Assembly (NCBI GenBank): GCA_027625915.1 | Contig: JANTQA010000051.1 | Coordinates: 4,154,501 to 4,218,500, forward strand | Reading direction: 5' to 3' | Length of the DNA: 64,000 nt | From: Anaeramoeba flamelloides | Lineage: Eukaryota; Metamonada; Anaeramoebidae | Part shown: positions 34,483 to 45,258 of the stretch, piece after piece | How positions within the stretch are numbered: the first letter of the stretch is position 1 | Layout of the letters: every line of letters begins with the position of its first letter | Position numbers and translations under genes: made by a program | Notes under the pieces: model-generated | What the model was told of the DNA's origin: nothing | What the model saw: only the letters and a program-made list of their open reading frames with translations | Databases searched by the model: none

Positions 34483-36303
34483 TTTCTCTGAATAAAAAAG
34501 CTATAACTTTTTTTTAACAAAAGAGCCTTACCAAATTTCAAAATACAGAAAAACCCAAGGCACATTGTGGCGATCCAATTACATTTTTTTTAATTTTTTT
34601 CCTTTTCTTTTTCCTTTTTGTCTTTTTCTCTAATCAGACAAAAAGTAATAAAACACAGTATTTCTTTGTGTATTTTCTTGTTATTTTTATTTAACATGAT
34701 ATTTCTGTTGGATGTTTTAATCTCAATAAAATGGTTTCTCAAGAAAATTATTTTTTATATTAACCACAAATTATTTTTATTTTGGATTTTTATATTTCAA
34801 CTTCATTGAATATTCAACCTTTACAAAACTCAAATTAAAACAATTGATTTGAAAAAACAAAGTCTCTCATTTTGAACTTTTTTAAGATCTACACTTGCCA
34901 GAAACAGTATTTGATAATAAAAGATCTTTAATCAAAAATTATTTTTGAAAGATATTTTACAATAAAAGTTGAAAAATTTGCTTTTTCTGAGGATTATTTT
35001 CAAATACAAGAGTAAAACATTTAAAACTTTTAATTTTTTACAGTTCAAGGTCAAATAAGTTACCAAGGGATCTGTTCAATACACAATGGGCGACCTGACA
35101 CTAAAAAAAGGCTTGTGAAATTGCACTTCTTTTGGTTGATAAAAATTTAAAATAAATAATTATTTTTTTCGGATTCTCATAGGCAAAAATTATAATCAAC
35201 AAAAAAAAAGTTTAAGGGAGTAGCCATGATAAAGGAAAATTTCTCATTTTTTTGCAATTTTGAAGAGGATCAGAAAATAACATTTTTTACTTTGGTTCTA
35301 CCTCATGGATTTTTATAATGTAAAGTACTTCATTCATTAGATTTTGTAATTTTATTTTCAAAAGTATCAAAGAAATTGCCACGATAAAATGTTGAGTTGA
35401 ATTGCTTAAAGTAGTTTTTCGAATGTTGGGTTACCTATCTTTTATCCTTATCTCAATATTCTATTGTTGTTTTTAATTTTTCCATTTTATATTTTTTCAT
35501 CATTTTTGAATTTTTTTAATCATGACAATAAAAAACAATAAGAAAGATTTTTTTATAAGTGACATTTGTGATAAATGGATTTTTTTAAAAAATAACAACA
35601 ACATTACAATTGGGAAAATCATAAAACAAAATCCGAAGAGTGCTTAAATAACTAGAAAGATTCAAAAAAATAATAATTATCCCAAAACATATATATATAT
35701 ATATATATATATAGGGTTTTAGACACTTGGATTTTGTGGAATAGGAGAAGTGAATATGATTATATTCTATCAAATTTTAAATCAAAAAATAGATATAAGT
35801 TTTATTCTAAGAATCCAAAATTATCTTCTTACAAAAAAAATATTTATTATCAAAAAAATAAAAATCCAACCAATTTTATCAAGTTTTTTCTCCTAGTTTT
35901 ATTGTTTAACATTACTAAAAAAAAAAAATATCAAATAATTTTTTTTAAAAAATTTTTAGAGAATCTAAAATCACACCCCACTCTAATAAATAACTCTTTT
36001 CTCAACACTCTCAAAATTTTATCAGGTATTATGCTGTAACTACCCCCTTAAGTATCCTAAATTACAAAAAAATCAAATTTGAAAAACAAAAAGTATTTTT
36101 TATTTGGGTCAACTTTTATATAAAATTATTATTTTCTGAACAAATAAAATGAATGTGTCTGTCCTAAAAGTTAAAAGTGAAATAAATTCAAAAACTATAC
36201 TAATTAAGTTCAAATAATAATTTTTTTATTATTTAATTTTTCCCAAATACTTTTATTCCTTCAATTTAAAATAAATTGTTTTTTTTTCAATGCAAAACAG
36301 ATT

Positions 36304-36854
36304 TAAGTTCAAACATTTTTCAGCCAAATGAAACCAGTTTTGATAATTGAAGTACATATTTTTTAAGAGTTTGAATGGATATGAGAACAAAAATATTGAT
36401 TTTGGAAATTTTCAAAAAATAAATCCTTTTTGTACTTTTAACTTTTTTTTTTTAACTTTTTTTTCGATTTTTTCTTGACATGTTTTTATTTTATATACTT
36501 TTTTTGTAGTATTTCAAGATCTTTAGTCATTTGATAAAATTTTGTTAGTCTAAGGTTCTCGAAACAGCAAAAATGATTCGTTAAAGAAAGATTTTAATTT
36601 CTTTTGGAATTTTATTTGATCTTCAAATAGCAGATCAAAATCAACCATGAGGTTTTTCTCAAAGTGTCCTAAGAATTTTTGATTTTGAAATTTTTAAGTA
36701 AAACCGATTAATTTATTTGTTTTATTTCATCTGAATATCAACAATTATCTAACTTTTATTATCCTACTTATTTCTTGTTTTTTTCTTCAAAGTATAATTA
36801 AAAAAAATAATTGATCTTTGAAAAAAAATTCGGCTACCTTTTACAGAAACAAAG
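36304..36854 (+). mobile_element. CAGTCAAAGG-ended repeat (family A), diverged copy
   Basis: Left end TTTTTCAGCCAAATGAAACC; internal AACAAAAATATTGATTTTGG, AAAATTTTGTTAGTCTAAGG, TTTATTTGATCTTCAAA; right end GGCTACCTTTTACAGAAAC. The order matches 56401-57092. Confidence 0.5.
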
Positions 36855-37558
36855 GGTAATTTGTGATTGTTTTATAACACTCGATATTTACAGCAAGGAT
36901 TTTTTGAACTTCTTGAGATAAAAATAACTCATTAAGAGCAATCAAAAAAATGAAAAAAAAATTACTAAGATCTCAAAAAGCTCTACAAGTGACACTTCAA
37001 AATGAGCACTACTGCTTTCAAAATTATCATTGACACCCTTTCAAATTGGAAATTGAAGTATCTTTATTTTGTTCTTTTATTGGTAAAAGCACTAGTTTTT
37101 AATTATTGATTTTTGAGATCTATTTTAAATATGTTAATTAGTTTTTTTAAATATTATTAGGTATATTAACAAAATTCGAAAAAATTTTTTTTCGATATCA
37201 GAAAAAGTATTTTTCAATTTAATGACTAGATTCTTGAGAAAATATTTTTTTATCTTTCAAAATAATTTTAAATTCAATAAATTTTGCAAAAAAAAAAAAC
37301 TAAAAACTATTTAATAAGCAAACAATCATTGGAATGAAAAATAATTCTTTTAAATTAAAAAAAAAAATAATAATATTTTTGAGAGGTTTAGACATATTAA
37401 AAAGAAAAAAAACATGTGATGTACCACGATTCTCTTAATTATCCAAAATAAAATGTAATTTTTTTGTAATATATGCTTTTTTTCACAATAAAAGTATTTT
37501 ATTACAATCAAAAATTAGTTTTACAAATAAAAAGAAGAAAAAGTAGGGAAAATTATTC

Positions 37559-38087
37559 AATTTCAAATTTGGTCAAATTTCAAAATTGGTCAAATTCTCA
37601 TTTTTTTCAAAATAGTTAATTCCATTTAAATATGTTGACTATAGGTATTTAAAAACTTCTTTACGGTGGGTTAGGGTATGTTAAGGTATGTTAGGGTAGG
37701 TTAGAGTATGTTAGAGTCGGTTTTTGGTGTTTGAATGGTATGCTAGAAAATTTTGGCAAGGATTTTAAAAAAAAATTATTAACTGACCAATTAGACTTTT
37801 GCAACTTGTTTTAAGGGGAAAAAATTTTACACTTAACTTTGGTGGATAAAATTGGATTTCGAACAAATTTTTATAAATCTTTAGTATTGATGATTTCAAA
37901 ATTTTGGATTTTCTACAATTTTGTAATAAAATACAACCAATCGCAAAATAATATTTTTGCTTTTTCCTCCCACAACTTTAAAAAAACATTAAAAACTTTC
38001 ATACCAATGATATTAATCAAGAAAATCTTGAAAAATATGAAATAATTTCAATTTGACCAATTTTGAAATTTGACCAAATTTGAAATT
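37559..38087. mobile_element. Foldback element with 38-bp terminal inverted repeats
   Basis: Bases 37559-37596 and 38050-38087 are perfect reverse complements (38 bp). Each arm is built of two near-direct repeats of TTTCAAA(A)TTGGTCAAA. Between them, 37671-37722 holds about five tandem 10-bp units of the type GTTAGGGTAT, GTTAAGGTAT, GTTAGAGTAT. There is no convincing open frame. Probably a non-autonomous DNA transposon. Confidence 0.7.
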
Positions 38088-38326
38088 TAAAAATATACCC
38101 GAAAAAGTAATTTACTTTCTTATTGTTGATCAATTGATTAAAAAAAACTATTTATCTCTGGTATATTTTTCTTTACAATTAGAAGAAACTAAAGAAGAAT
38201 ATTAAAACAAAGAAAAAACCTTTCCTAAAAATCTTAAGAATTGGTAGCAATGTGGATTCGTTATTGATAAAGCTTATAGAAAATAATACACCCGATTTCA
38301 ACTAGTATAGAATAAAGAAAATAGTT

Positions 38327-38566
38327 TAAACAAACTCAAATTCCTTTAAAGAACAAGTGGAGGATTGTTTGTCAAGAAAAATTTATACTCAAAACAATTT
38401 GGATACAATTTTAGACTGTAAAGCCTTTTATTTACCTTTTTTTATTACATTGGTTGATCAACAAAATCGATCAGTATATCAACCAAATCAAAATAAACTA
38501 ACTATCTTTTATAATAATTGGCCCATTAAAAATCAAATTTTAAATAAAAATATTTTTAATAATTGA
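38327..38566 (+). pseudogene. Coding-like fragment, unrecognised
   Basis: After an in-frame stop the plus strand reads NSFKEQVEDCLSRKIYTQNN, LDTILDCKAFYLPFF, LVDQQNRSVYQPNQNK to a TGA, with composition closer to coding than to spacer. There is no start, splice partner or family I recognise. A gene or transposon remnant is the likeliest reading. Confidence 0.2.
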
Positions 38567-40200
38567 AGTTATCTATTATAATATAAAAATTTGGATTTTA
38601 ATATTCAATACTATACTCAGGAGATATTTATTTTTGGTCTAAAAATAAAAGAAAAAAAAATAAAAAAAACTGTTAAAAAATTGGGATATTTATTTTGAAA
38701 GAAGCATTACATAAAAAATAGAAAATTTAAAAAAGTAAAAAAAACCATTTATCTATTCCTATTCTATTTGAATAACTAAATCTAATCTCTTTTTCATATT
38801 TGAAACCAAAATTTTCATTAATTCATCTGTTCCTTCTTTCCAATTTTTCATTTTCATTTTCCATTTTAACAAAACAATGTTGAAAAAATAAAAAAGAGAA
38901 AAAATGATTTATTGGCAAACTTTTCATTGTGAGAGGAAAAACTTCAAAACGATACAAAAGCAATTCATTATTCAAATGTAAGATGGGCAATTTATTATGA
39001 AATTTAGTTTACAATAAAAAATTTTGAATTGATCCCTTGATTGAAAAAAGTCTACAATTTGTTGGTTTTTTTCAAAGAAGAATTTTTTTTTCAAGAATTC
39101 GAATTATTGTTCAAATAAATCTTTTCAAGTAAAAATATTGCTGAATTAACTTAAAATTCATCAATTATTATACTTATATTAATATATTATTGGGGTATTA
39201 TCAATAATCACAAGTTTATGCAATTTTTATGATTTTATGGAATATCTCAATTTATGAGAATATCACGATTTCTAATATTATGACGATATTATTGATTATC
39301 ACCATTTTCTATAATTTTCGAGATTGTGTTGTTGTCAAAATAAAGTGTGTAGAAAAGTTTAATCCATGTTTCAAAATAAAAAGCGGTTGTTTTTTTCTAT
39401 TATATAAGACCGATACATGAACCGACCAAATAAAATTACAATAAGCCCTTAGTAACTATGTTATTGATTTCTTATAGTTTTATTATTGAAATAGAAATTC
39501 TAAAAATAAAGGATCAAATTGCAAAATCTATCTCAAAAAATAGAGTAAATTTTTGATAAATTTTCAGAAAAATTCTTACAAAAAAAGAGCAAAAATTACG
39601 AAAAATTTTGTACAAAAGAATTGAACTAATAGTAAATTTACTGAAAACCTCAAGGAGTTTACCTTCAAAATTGATTTGAACTTAGGAATACTATCTGTCA
39701 GTAAATTGGATCTTACATTAGGAACAAGAAGAAAAAAAAACACGGATTATATTTGGAAACACAAGACTATCGTTGTTTTGTATTATTATTTTGATTAGTG
39801 TATATTTTTTAAACATATCAAGATTTTGGCAACTTTATTGTGAATTGAAAAAATACATCATCTATTGGTCTTAAAGTAAAAAATGCACAATAATTTAATG
39901 TTTACAAAAATTTGATAGAGATTATAAAGGGTTATTTAAACCAAAGCTATGTAATATGATTTTCCTTCCTTTACAACATACTTTCAATAAAGGTATATTA
40001 TTGAGAAAATAATCCCTTAAATACAAAAAAAAATAAACGATGCTTTTGGTTTTTTTGGAAAAGGAGAAAGTTATATTGAAATTATTAAATCAAAATTCTG
40101 AAAACAGGGCGTTATTAAGGAAAAATAATAAAGTATCAAAATACCAAAAGAATCATTTTCTATTTTTTTGCTTTTTACTATTTTAAAAATTCTTAAGGAA

Positions 40201-40578
40201 ATGGAAAAAGAAAAACTCTCATCCAAATTTTTGAACTGTGTCTTTGTGATGTGTGGCGGGCTTTTAGGATCTTTAAGCAGATATAGTGTTTCTTTGATTG
40301 TTCCTAAGAAAATTTGTGCTGTTTCCGTAGTCAATATTGTTGGATCATTTTTTGTGGTTTGGTTTTTCAATTCGCTGATGCCGAATATGCCACAATTACA
40401 GCTCTTTGCCATCACTGGTTATTTAGGATCCTTCACAACTTTTAGTGCCTTTTCTTTAGAAACGATGCAAATGTTGAACTCTGGCAAGTATGCTACTTTT
40501 GCTTTTAATATAACTCTGAATCTGCTCGGTGGCTTAACAAGTGCTTTTATTGCCTGGAAATTATTTACAGATTCTTAA
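40201..40578 (+). CDS. crcB: CrcB/Fluc fluoride ion channel, single-domain prokaryotic type
   Basis: A 125-residue intronless protein with four membrane segments (about 13-34, 39-60, 67-88, 98-122), the standard Fluc layout. Signature residues are all present: GGLLGSLSRY with Arg27, the pore Asn45 in VNIVGSFF, and GYLGSFTTFSAFS (73-85), which supplies the sodium-site turn and the Phe box (Phe81, Phe84), then the NITLNLLGG segment of TM4. Fluc channels export cytoplasmic fluoride and work as antiparallel dual-topology dimers. Known eukaryotic relatives (FEX) are usually two fused copies; here only one copy is encoded, as in bacteria and archaea, pointing to lateral gene transfer. Base composition fits host coding sequence, so it is probably not contamination. 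Start: ATG at 40201; an in-frame codon 33 bases upstream would add an unlikely 11-residue leader. Confidence 0.92.
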   Translation: MEKEKLSSKFLNCVFVMCGGLLGSLSRYSVSLIVPKKICAVSVVNIVGSFFVVWFFNSLMPNMPQLQLFAITGYLGSFTTFSAFSLETMQMLNSGKYATFAFNITLNLLGGLTSAFIAWKLFTDS

Positions 40579-40663
40579 AATCTCTTTTTTTAGGATCGTT
40601 TAGAAACAACAAACACCTTCTCATTTAAACTGTTTGACACACTGTTGTTTTTAAACACCAATG

Positions 40664-40690
40664 AAGTGCATTTTAAGTGCACTTTTTTTC
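40664..40690 (+). terminator. Hairpin plus T run downstream of the fluoride channel
   Basis: AAGTGCA, a 7-base loop, TGCACTT, then T's: a 7-bp stem and U-tract about 85 bases past the channel stop, shaped like a bacterial intrinsic terminator. In AT-rich DNA such a structure arises easily, so this is a weak call. Confidence 0.2.
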
Positions 40691-41776
40691 ATTTCTTATT
40701 TAAAACAATATTATCATTGAACAAGTGATCTATCGAGTTTACAACACACGTAACTTTGGTAGACAAACTAAAGATTGTTTTAAGTAACGAATGAGAAGGA
40801 AAAATCAAAAAAAAAAAGGTTTTAATTTTTTGAACAACGATTAAATGCAAAATAAATTAATACCAAATCTGAACTTTTTTTCATCTTCTTCAAAACCACT
40901 TCGTAGAATAGCATAGCCAACTTCCTAAATCATAAGAATTTTGGGTTTTCAATAATACTAAACTCAATCTTAAGGAATTTGGTTTAACAAATGCGAGTGG
41001 AAATGAAAAAGAAAAAAAGTCAAAATATTTTTTTTTTGTTTTTCAAAAATTAGAGGCTCGTTGTTAGTTGAGTGAGTGTAATCAAAATTTTAAACATCGA
41101 AATTGATTTTAATTTGATGGTCTATTTTGATTATTAAATAAATAATTTTTAATCCTTTAATTTTACTCTATTTAAAATAAAAATTAACACATAAATTTTT
41201 TTTTTATTGTTTTGAATTTTTTATTACTCTTAAGGTTTACAATCCCTGAATTTTGAAAAAAGATTATCTTGTATTTGGCATGGGGGCTTGTTAATTTTGT
41301 TCTAAGCTGATCGAGGACCAGCTTTGTATTAATTTTAATCGTGGTCCAAAATGTCAATTTTTGACAATTTTTTTTTTTTTCAAAAGACAAATTTATGTGT
41401 ATAAGAATAATTGTGATTGGTAAGATATTAAAAATAAAAATATGATTTTTGGATTGTTGATCTGAAATACTTTTTTTTTATTTACTCAATTAACAAAATA
41501 AAAATTTATTTTTTTTCAGGTAATCGAACAATATAGAAATAAAAAGTCTTTTCAATTGAAAAATCAAAATTCATGAATAAATACTTACCAAACTATGAGC
41601 CATACACTGACAAATTCAGATTTCACAAAAAAAAAAAAAAATTGATTTTTTTTTTTTTGAATTCACTAAAATTTTAACAAGCAAAGCCTATCCACAAAAA
41701 TTCTTTTTGAATTTTTTTCAAGAATACTTATTTTTCCAACAATTATTACTTTTTTGAGCGCGAAAGTTTAATTTTG

Positions 41777-42484
41777 TAAACTCTGTTTCAGTCAAAGGGT
41801 CCTAACGTTTTTTTCAAATATCAATTATTTTATATAATTGACCTTTGAAGAACAAATAAGAAATAAACAGAATAATACACCTCAAAGAAATGTTGATAAA
41901 TGTATGAAAGAAAACTAATTAATCAATAGATTTTCTTAAAAATTGAAAAACTCAAATTCTTATGGCCCTATTGAGAAAAACAAGGATGTTTGTTTTGAAC
42001 TTCTACTGGTATTTGAATAATAAATATGAAACATTTTTCACTTCATTTTTCATACTTTTCTTTTAGAAATCAAGCCCCAAAAAATGAAGTTTGTTGGTAT
42101 TTGTGGTCTCTATTAGAAAAAGGAAATGAAAATGAAGTGAAAATTTTTCACATTTATTAAACAAATATCAAGATCAAAGATCAAATTGAATTGCAATAGA
42201 AATCAATAGATTTCTCAACAATCTTTACATGGTTTCAATGACATTAGAATAACACGCTTTTACCAAGTGACTATTGATCTTGCAATAAAAATTTTTTTTC
42301 AAATGAATTAAGTTTTTAAAAAAAAAATCGAAAAAAAAAAAACAAAAATGTGTAAAAATGTGAAAAAATGATTTCAATTTTGAAAATTTCCAAAATAAAA
42401 TTTTTGTTCTAATATCTATGCAATCCCTTAAAACACATGTATTATACCATTAAAACTGGGCCCCTTTGACTGAAAAATAGTTTA
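41777..42484 (-). mobile_element. CAGTCAAAGG-ended repeat (family A), well-preserved copy
   Basis: About 700 bp bounded by TAAACTCTGTTTCAGTCAAA on the left and the inverse (TTTGACTGAAAAATAGTTTA) on the right; GGGCCC lies just inside the right end. It is closely similar along its length, in opposite orientation, to 56401-57092. The middle contains a second imperfect palindrome (AAAATGAAGTGAAAA and its inverse). It has no open frame and is non-autonomous. Confidence 0.75.
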
Positions 42485-44552
42485 TATGTTAATTTTTTAT
42501 AGTGATATGGTTTTTTAAACGGGTTCCTATGGTACAATTCTACGATTGACTTGAAAAGAGTGTAATTTTCAACCAAAAAAAAAAGATCTTTAGAAAATAA
42601 TATTTTCATTTAAAACCAATTTTGAATTGTAATTGTTACAAATCGAAACAATTTAAAAATTAAAAACAGATTTTTATAAAATCAAATTAAAGCAAAATAC
42701 AAATTATAAATAAAAAGATCTTTCCTATAATAATAATTATAATTAGTAGTGATAGTATTAATGAGTGATTATTTAGTGAACTCACCACCCCCACCTCCTT
42801 TATCTTTAATTATAAAATTTCTTTCAATTTTTTTTATCCTATCTATAATATAGTTAGGAAGTTAAATCAGGCTATCACTTGTTTTTAAAAAATAAAATAA
42901 AAAATCTTTCTTTCTAAAAAAATAGTGAAAAGGATCTGGGGTGATATCAAATAAAAGAGAGTATAATAATATTTTTTTATAAACTTAATTTCATTATTTA
43001 ATTTTATAATCCCATTGTAGAATTGGTTGATGCATTTTTGTCTCGAATTATGATTTTATCAAAAAAACTTTTTGTCACTCTAAATTACAATTCATCAAGG
43101 TTTTTAAAATATTTAACCTTTTGATCAAATGAAATATACCTTTTAACCAGTTTAAAGGTTTTCACCAACTTCCATCAATTTATACCATACTTAAGAAGTA
43201 AATTACTACTAAAAATGATTTTATAAGGTAACATTCTCAAGTTGATAAAAATTAAAGAACAAAAAAATAAAATAAATAGTATTGTTTCAACAAAAAAAAA
43301 TAATTAACATAAAAAAAAGTTTTAGTGTATCTTAATTACAAAAATTCAAATTTAAAAATAAAAAAATTCTCAAAAAATCAATTTCGTAAAATCAATAAAC
43401 AAAAAAAGGTTTTATAGGGATTCAAAAAATTAAAAAATTCAATTAACAACCAATAATTTTCCACACAAGATAAACTACTCCTCATCCCTTCTCATTGGTT
43501 TTGTTGTAATTGTAAGAAAAATAAAAACAAAAAAAAACACTAATTAAAAACCATTTTTTTACAAAAATAGTTTAAATTTAAAAATCTTAATAAAAGATTT
43601 GAAGACCTTTCCTAATAAAAAAGGAGCGTATTTATAATGTAACTCAAGAATACATTTCAGATATCCACCTGAAGTGTATTGTTATAAAAAAAAAAAACAC
43701 GTTTAGTTTTTTAATATTACTATAATTATTGAGAGGTCCGAGAAGCAATCTGTCTCAAAAAAAAATAATTGTATTTGAATTATAAATTGTCCAAAATTTT
43801 CTCTGCTTTTGACTTTCTTATTACAAAGAAAGTGATTAAACAAATTATTTTAAAATATCTGTCTCTATTTATTTATCTTGTCCTATTCTATTTATATACT
43901 GACAATTTATTGAGTGAAATAAAACATCTTAAATGAAAGAAATTGTAAAAAAATCCAATGTGATTATCAGTTCAAATTTTTTCCAATTAAATTCTCAAAG
44001 AAAAGATACGAATGATAAAAATAAAAAAAAAAAGATAATCGGTTGAAATTTTATCCCATTTTAATTTCAACCACCAATATAGATTTTTTCAAACATAGCT
44101 CAATAATATTTTGTTCAATTTTAACACAGGTGTTGGATCAACCTTGAACTCAAATATATTTTTGAAATAAATTTGTAAAAAAAAGTTCTTTTCCTATTTA
44201 TACCGATAAATTTAAATAAATTTCTGAAAATTTTTAATTCATTTTCCATTTAACAAATTTGTTTACACAAGTTTTAATGAACCGAATGTGAAGGTTTAAA
44301 TGTGAAGAAACTTTGTAAAATTGACTTGGTTTTCAAAAGATTCTTTCTCTTGAGTTGTTTTAATTTGTTGAGTTAATTGAGTTTAAAAATGAAAAATTTA
44401 ACTAATAATTTACATAAAATAATTTTGAATTTATCAGTATTAACTGTTTATCTCAGAAAAGAGTATTTGTCCTCATAACCACTTGTTCGCAAACACTATT
44501 TGAGACACCGTTCATAAAATAGTGGCATTCTAGAATCAACCTCATTTTCAAA

Positions 44553-45212
44553 ATGGATACTCCAAGAAAGAAAAATGCCTTCCATACACAACCTACAATA
44601 ATTAAAAGGTGGTTATGGTTATTGTTTGTGATTTGAACACACTCTAGTTATATAGTGCCTCTTTATTAAAAAAGTTATCTCTTATGATGTTCCACATCCT
44701 TCCAAGTTTCCGAATATTAATTATTAGCTTTTCTCTTTTTTAAAAACAAATAAGCACTATTTGAAGCAATTAAAAATTCACAATAATTTCAGTACAAGAA
44801 TCTGATTAAAAAATGTTACTTTATAGAACACAGTTCTTCCCCTTGCTTCTCTGATTTTTTTCTCAACAAAAATCGGGTGAACTTTAAATCAAGCTTACAA
44901 ATTTCATAAAATATCATGACTTTTAAAAAGCTTTTGAGTCTTTCAAGCCTATTAAACAGTTTCTAGAAAATTACCAATACTTTACAACAGAGTTAAAAAA
45001 GAAATGTGTTGCTGAAGTCATAAGAATTTTTGATGTGGTTAGCTTTCCAAATATATCATTTTTTAAAATTTTGGTGTTTTCTTTGATCACATCCTTTTTT
45101 TTTTTTTTTTTTTTTGGAAATCCCACAAATTCAAATTTGAGAAAACCCATACCTCCCAGAGTAGCTTATAAGTTCGTTTACATTCACAATAAACAAGAAC
45201 TTTTATCCCAAA
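44553..45212 (+). CDS. Possible multi-exon segment upstream of the Pumilio gene
   Basis: Candidate exons: 44553-44627 (MDTPRKKNAFHTQPTIIK...), 44793-44876 (YKNLIKKCYFIEHSSSPC...), and 44960 to about 45034 (FLENYQYFTTELKKKC...IFD). The first two introns start GT, end AG and join in phase 0. A further protein-like stretch (KPIPPRVAYKFVYIHNKQEL) ends at 45212 before a GT and is in phase with the Pumilio exon at 45242, but that intron would be only 29 bases. Either these are 5' exons of the Pumilio gene or a small separate gene. No family is recognised. Confidence 0.3.
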
Positions 45213-45258
45213 GTATTTTTAATTTTTTACTTTTTTTGTAGGGGTATTGTATTCTGAA

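Larger units (their letters stand above)
34483..40200. other. AT-rich spacer between ARPC4 and the fluoride channel gene
   Basis: Contains a family A copy (36304-36854), a foldback element (37559-38087), an AT microsatellite (35691-35713) and a coding-like fragment near 38.3-38.6 kb. The remaining sequence is A/T-rich with no protein-like reading I trust. The short stretch before 40201 (TTTTTGCTTTTTACTATTTT, then TTCTTAAG) resembles an intron 3' end, so the channel gene may have a noncoding or tiny upstream exon. Confidence 0.5.
40579..45258. other. Spacer between fluoride channel and Pumilio gene
   Basis: Contains a small hairpin followed by T's (40664-40690), a well-preserved family A element (41777-42484) and, at its right end, exon-like segments (44553-45240) that may be 5' exons of the Pumilio gene or a separate small gene. 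In 42.5-44.5 kb I see only A/T-rich sequence. Confidence 0.5.

Noticed and set aside
37671-37722. Interstitial telomere tract
   Set aside because: The repeats contain TTAGGG-like sequence but have a 10-bp period and lie inside a foldback element, so a telomere origin is not supported.
40000-40200. Fluoride riboswitch ahead of the channel gene
   Set aside because: The conserved crcB-RNA helices and loops are not present; only AT-rich, intron-like sequence is seen.
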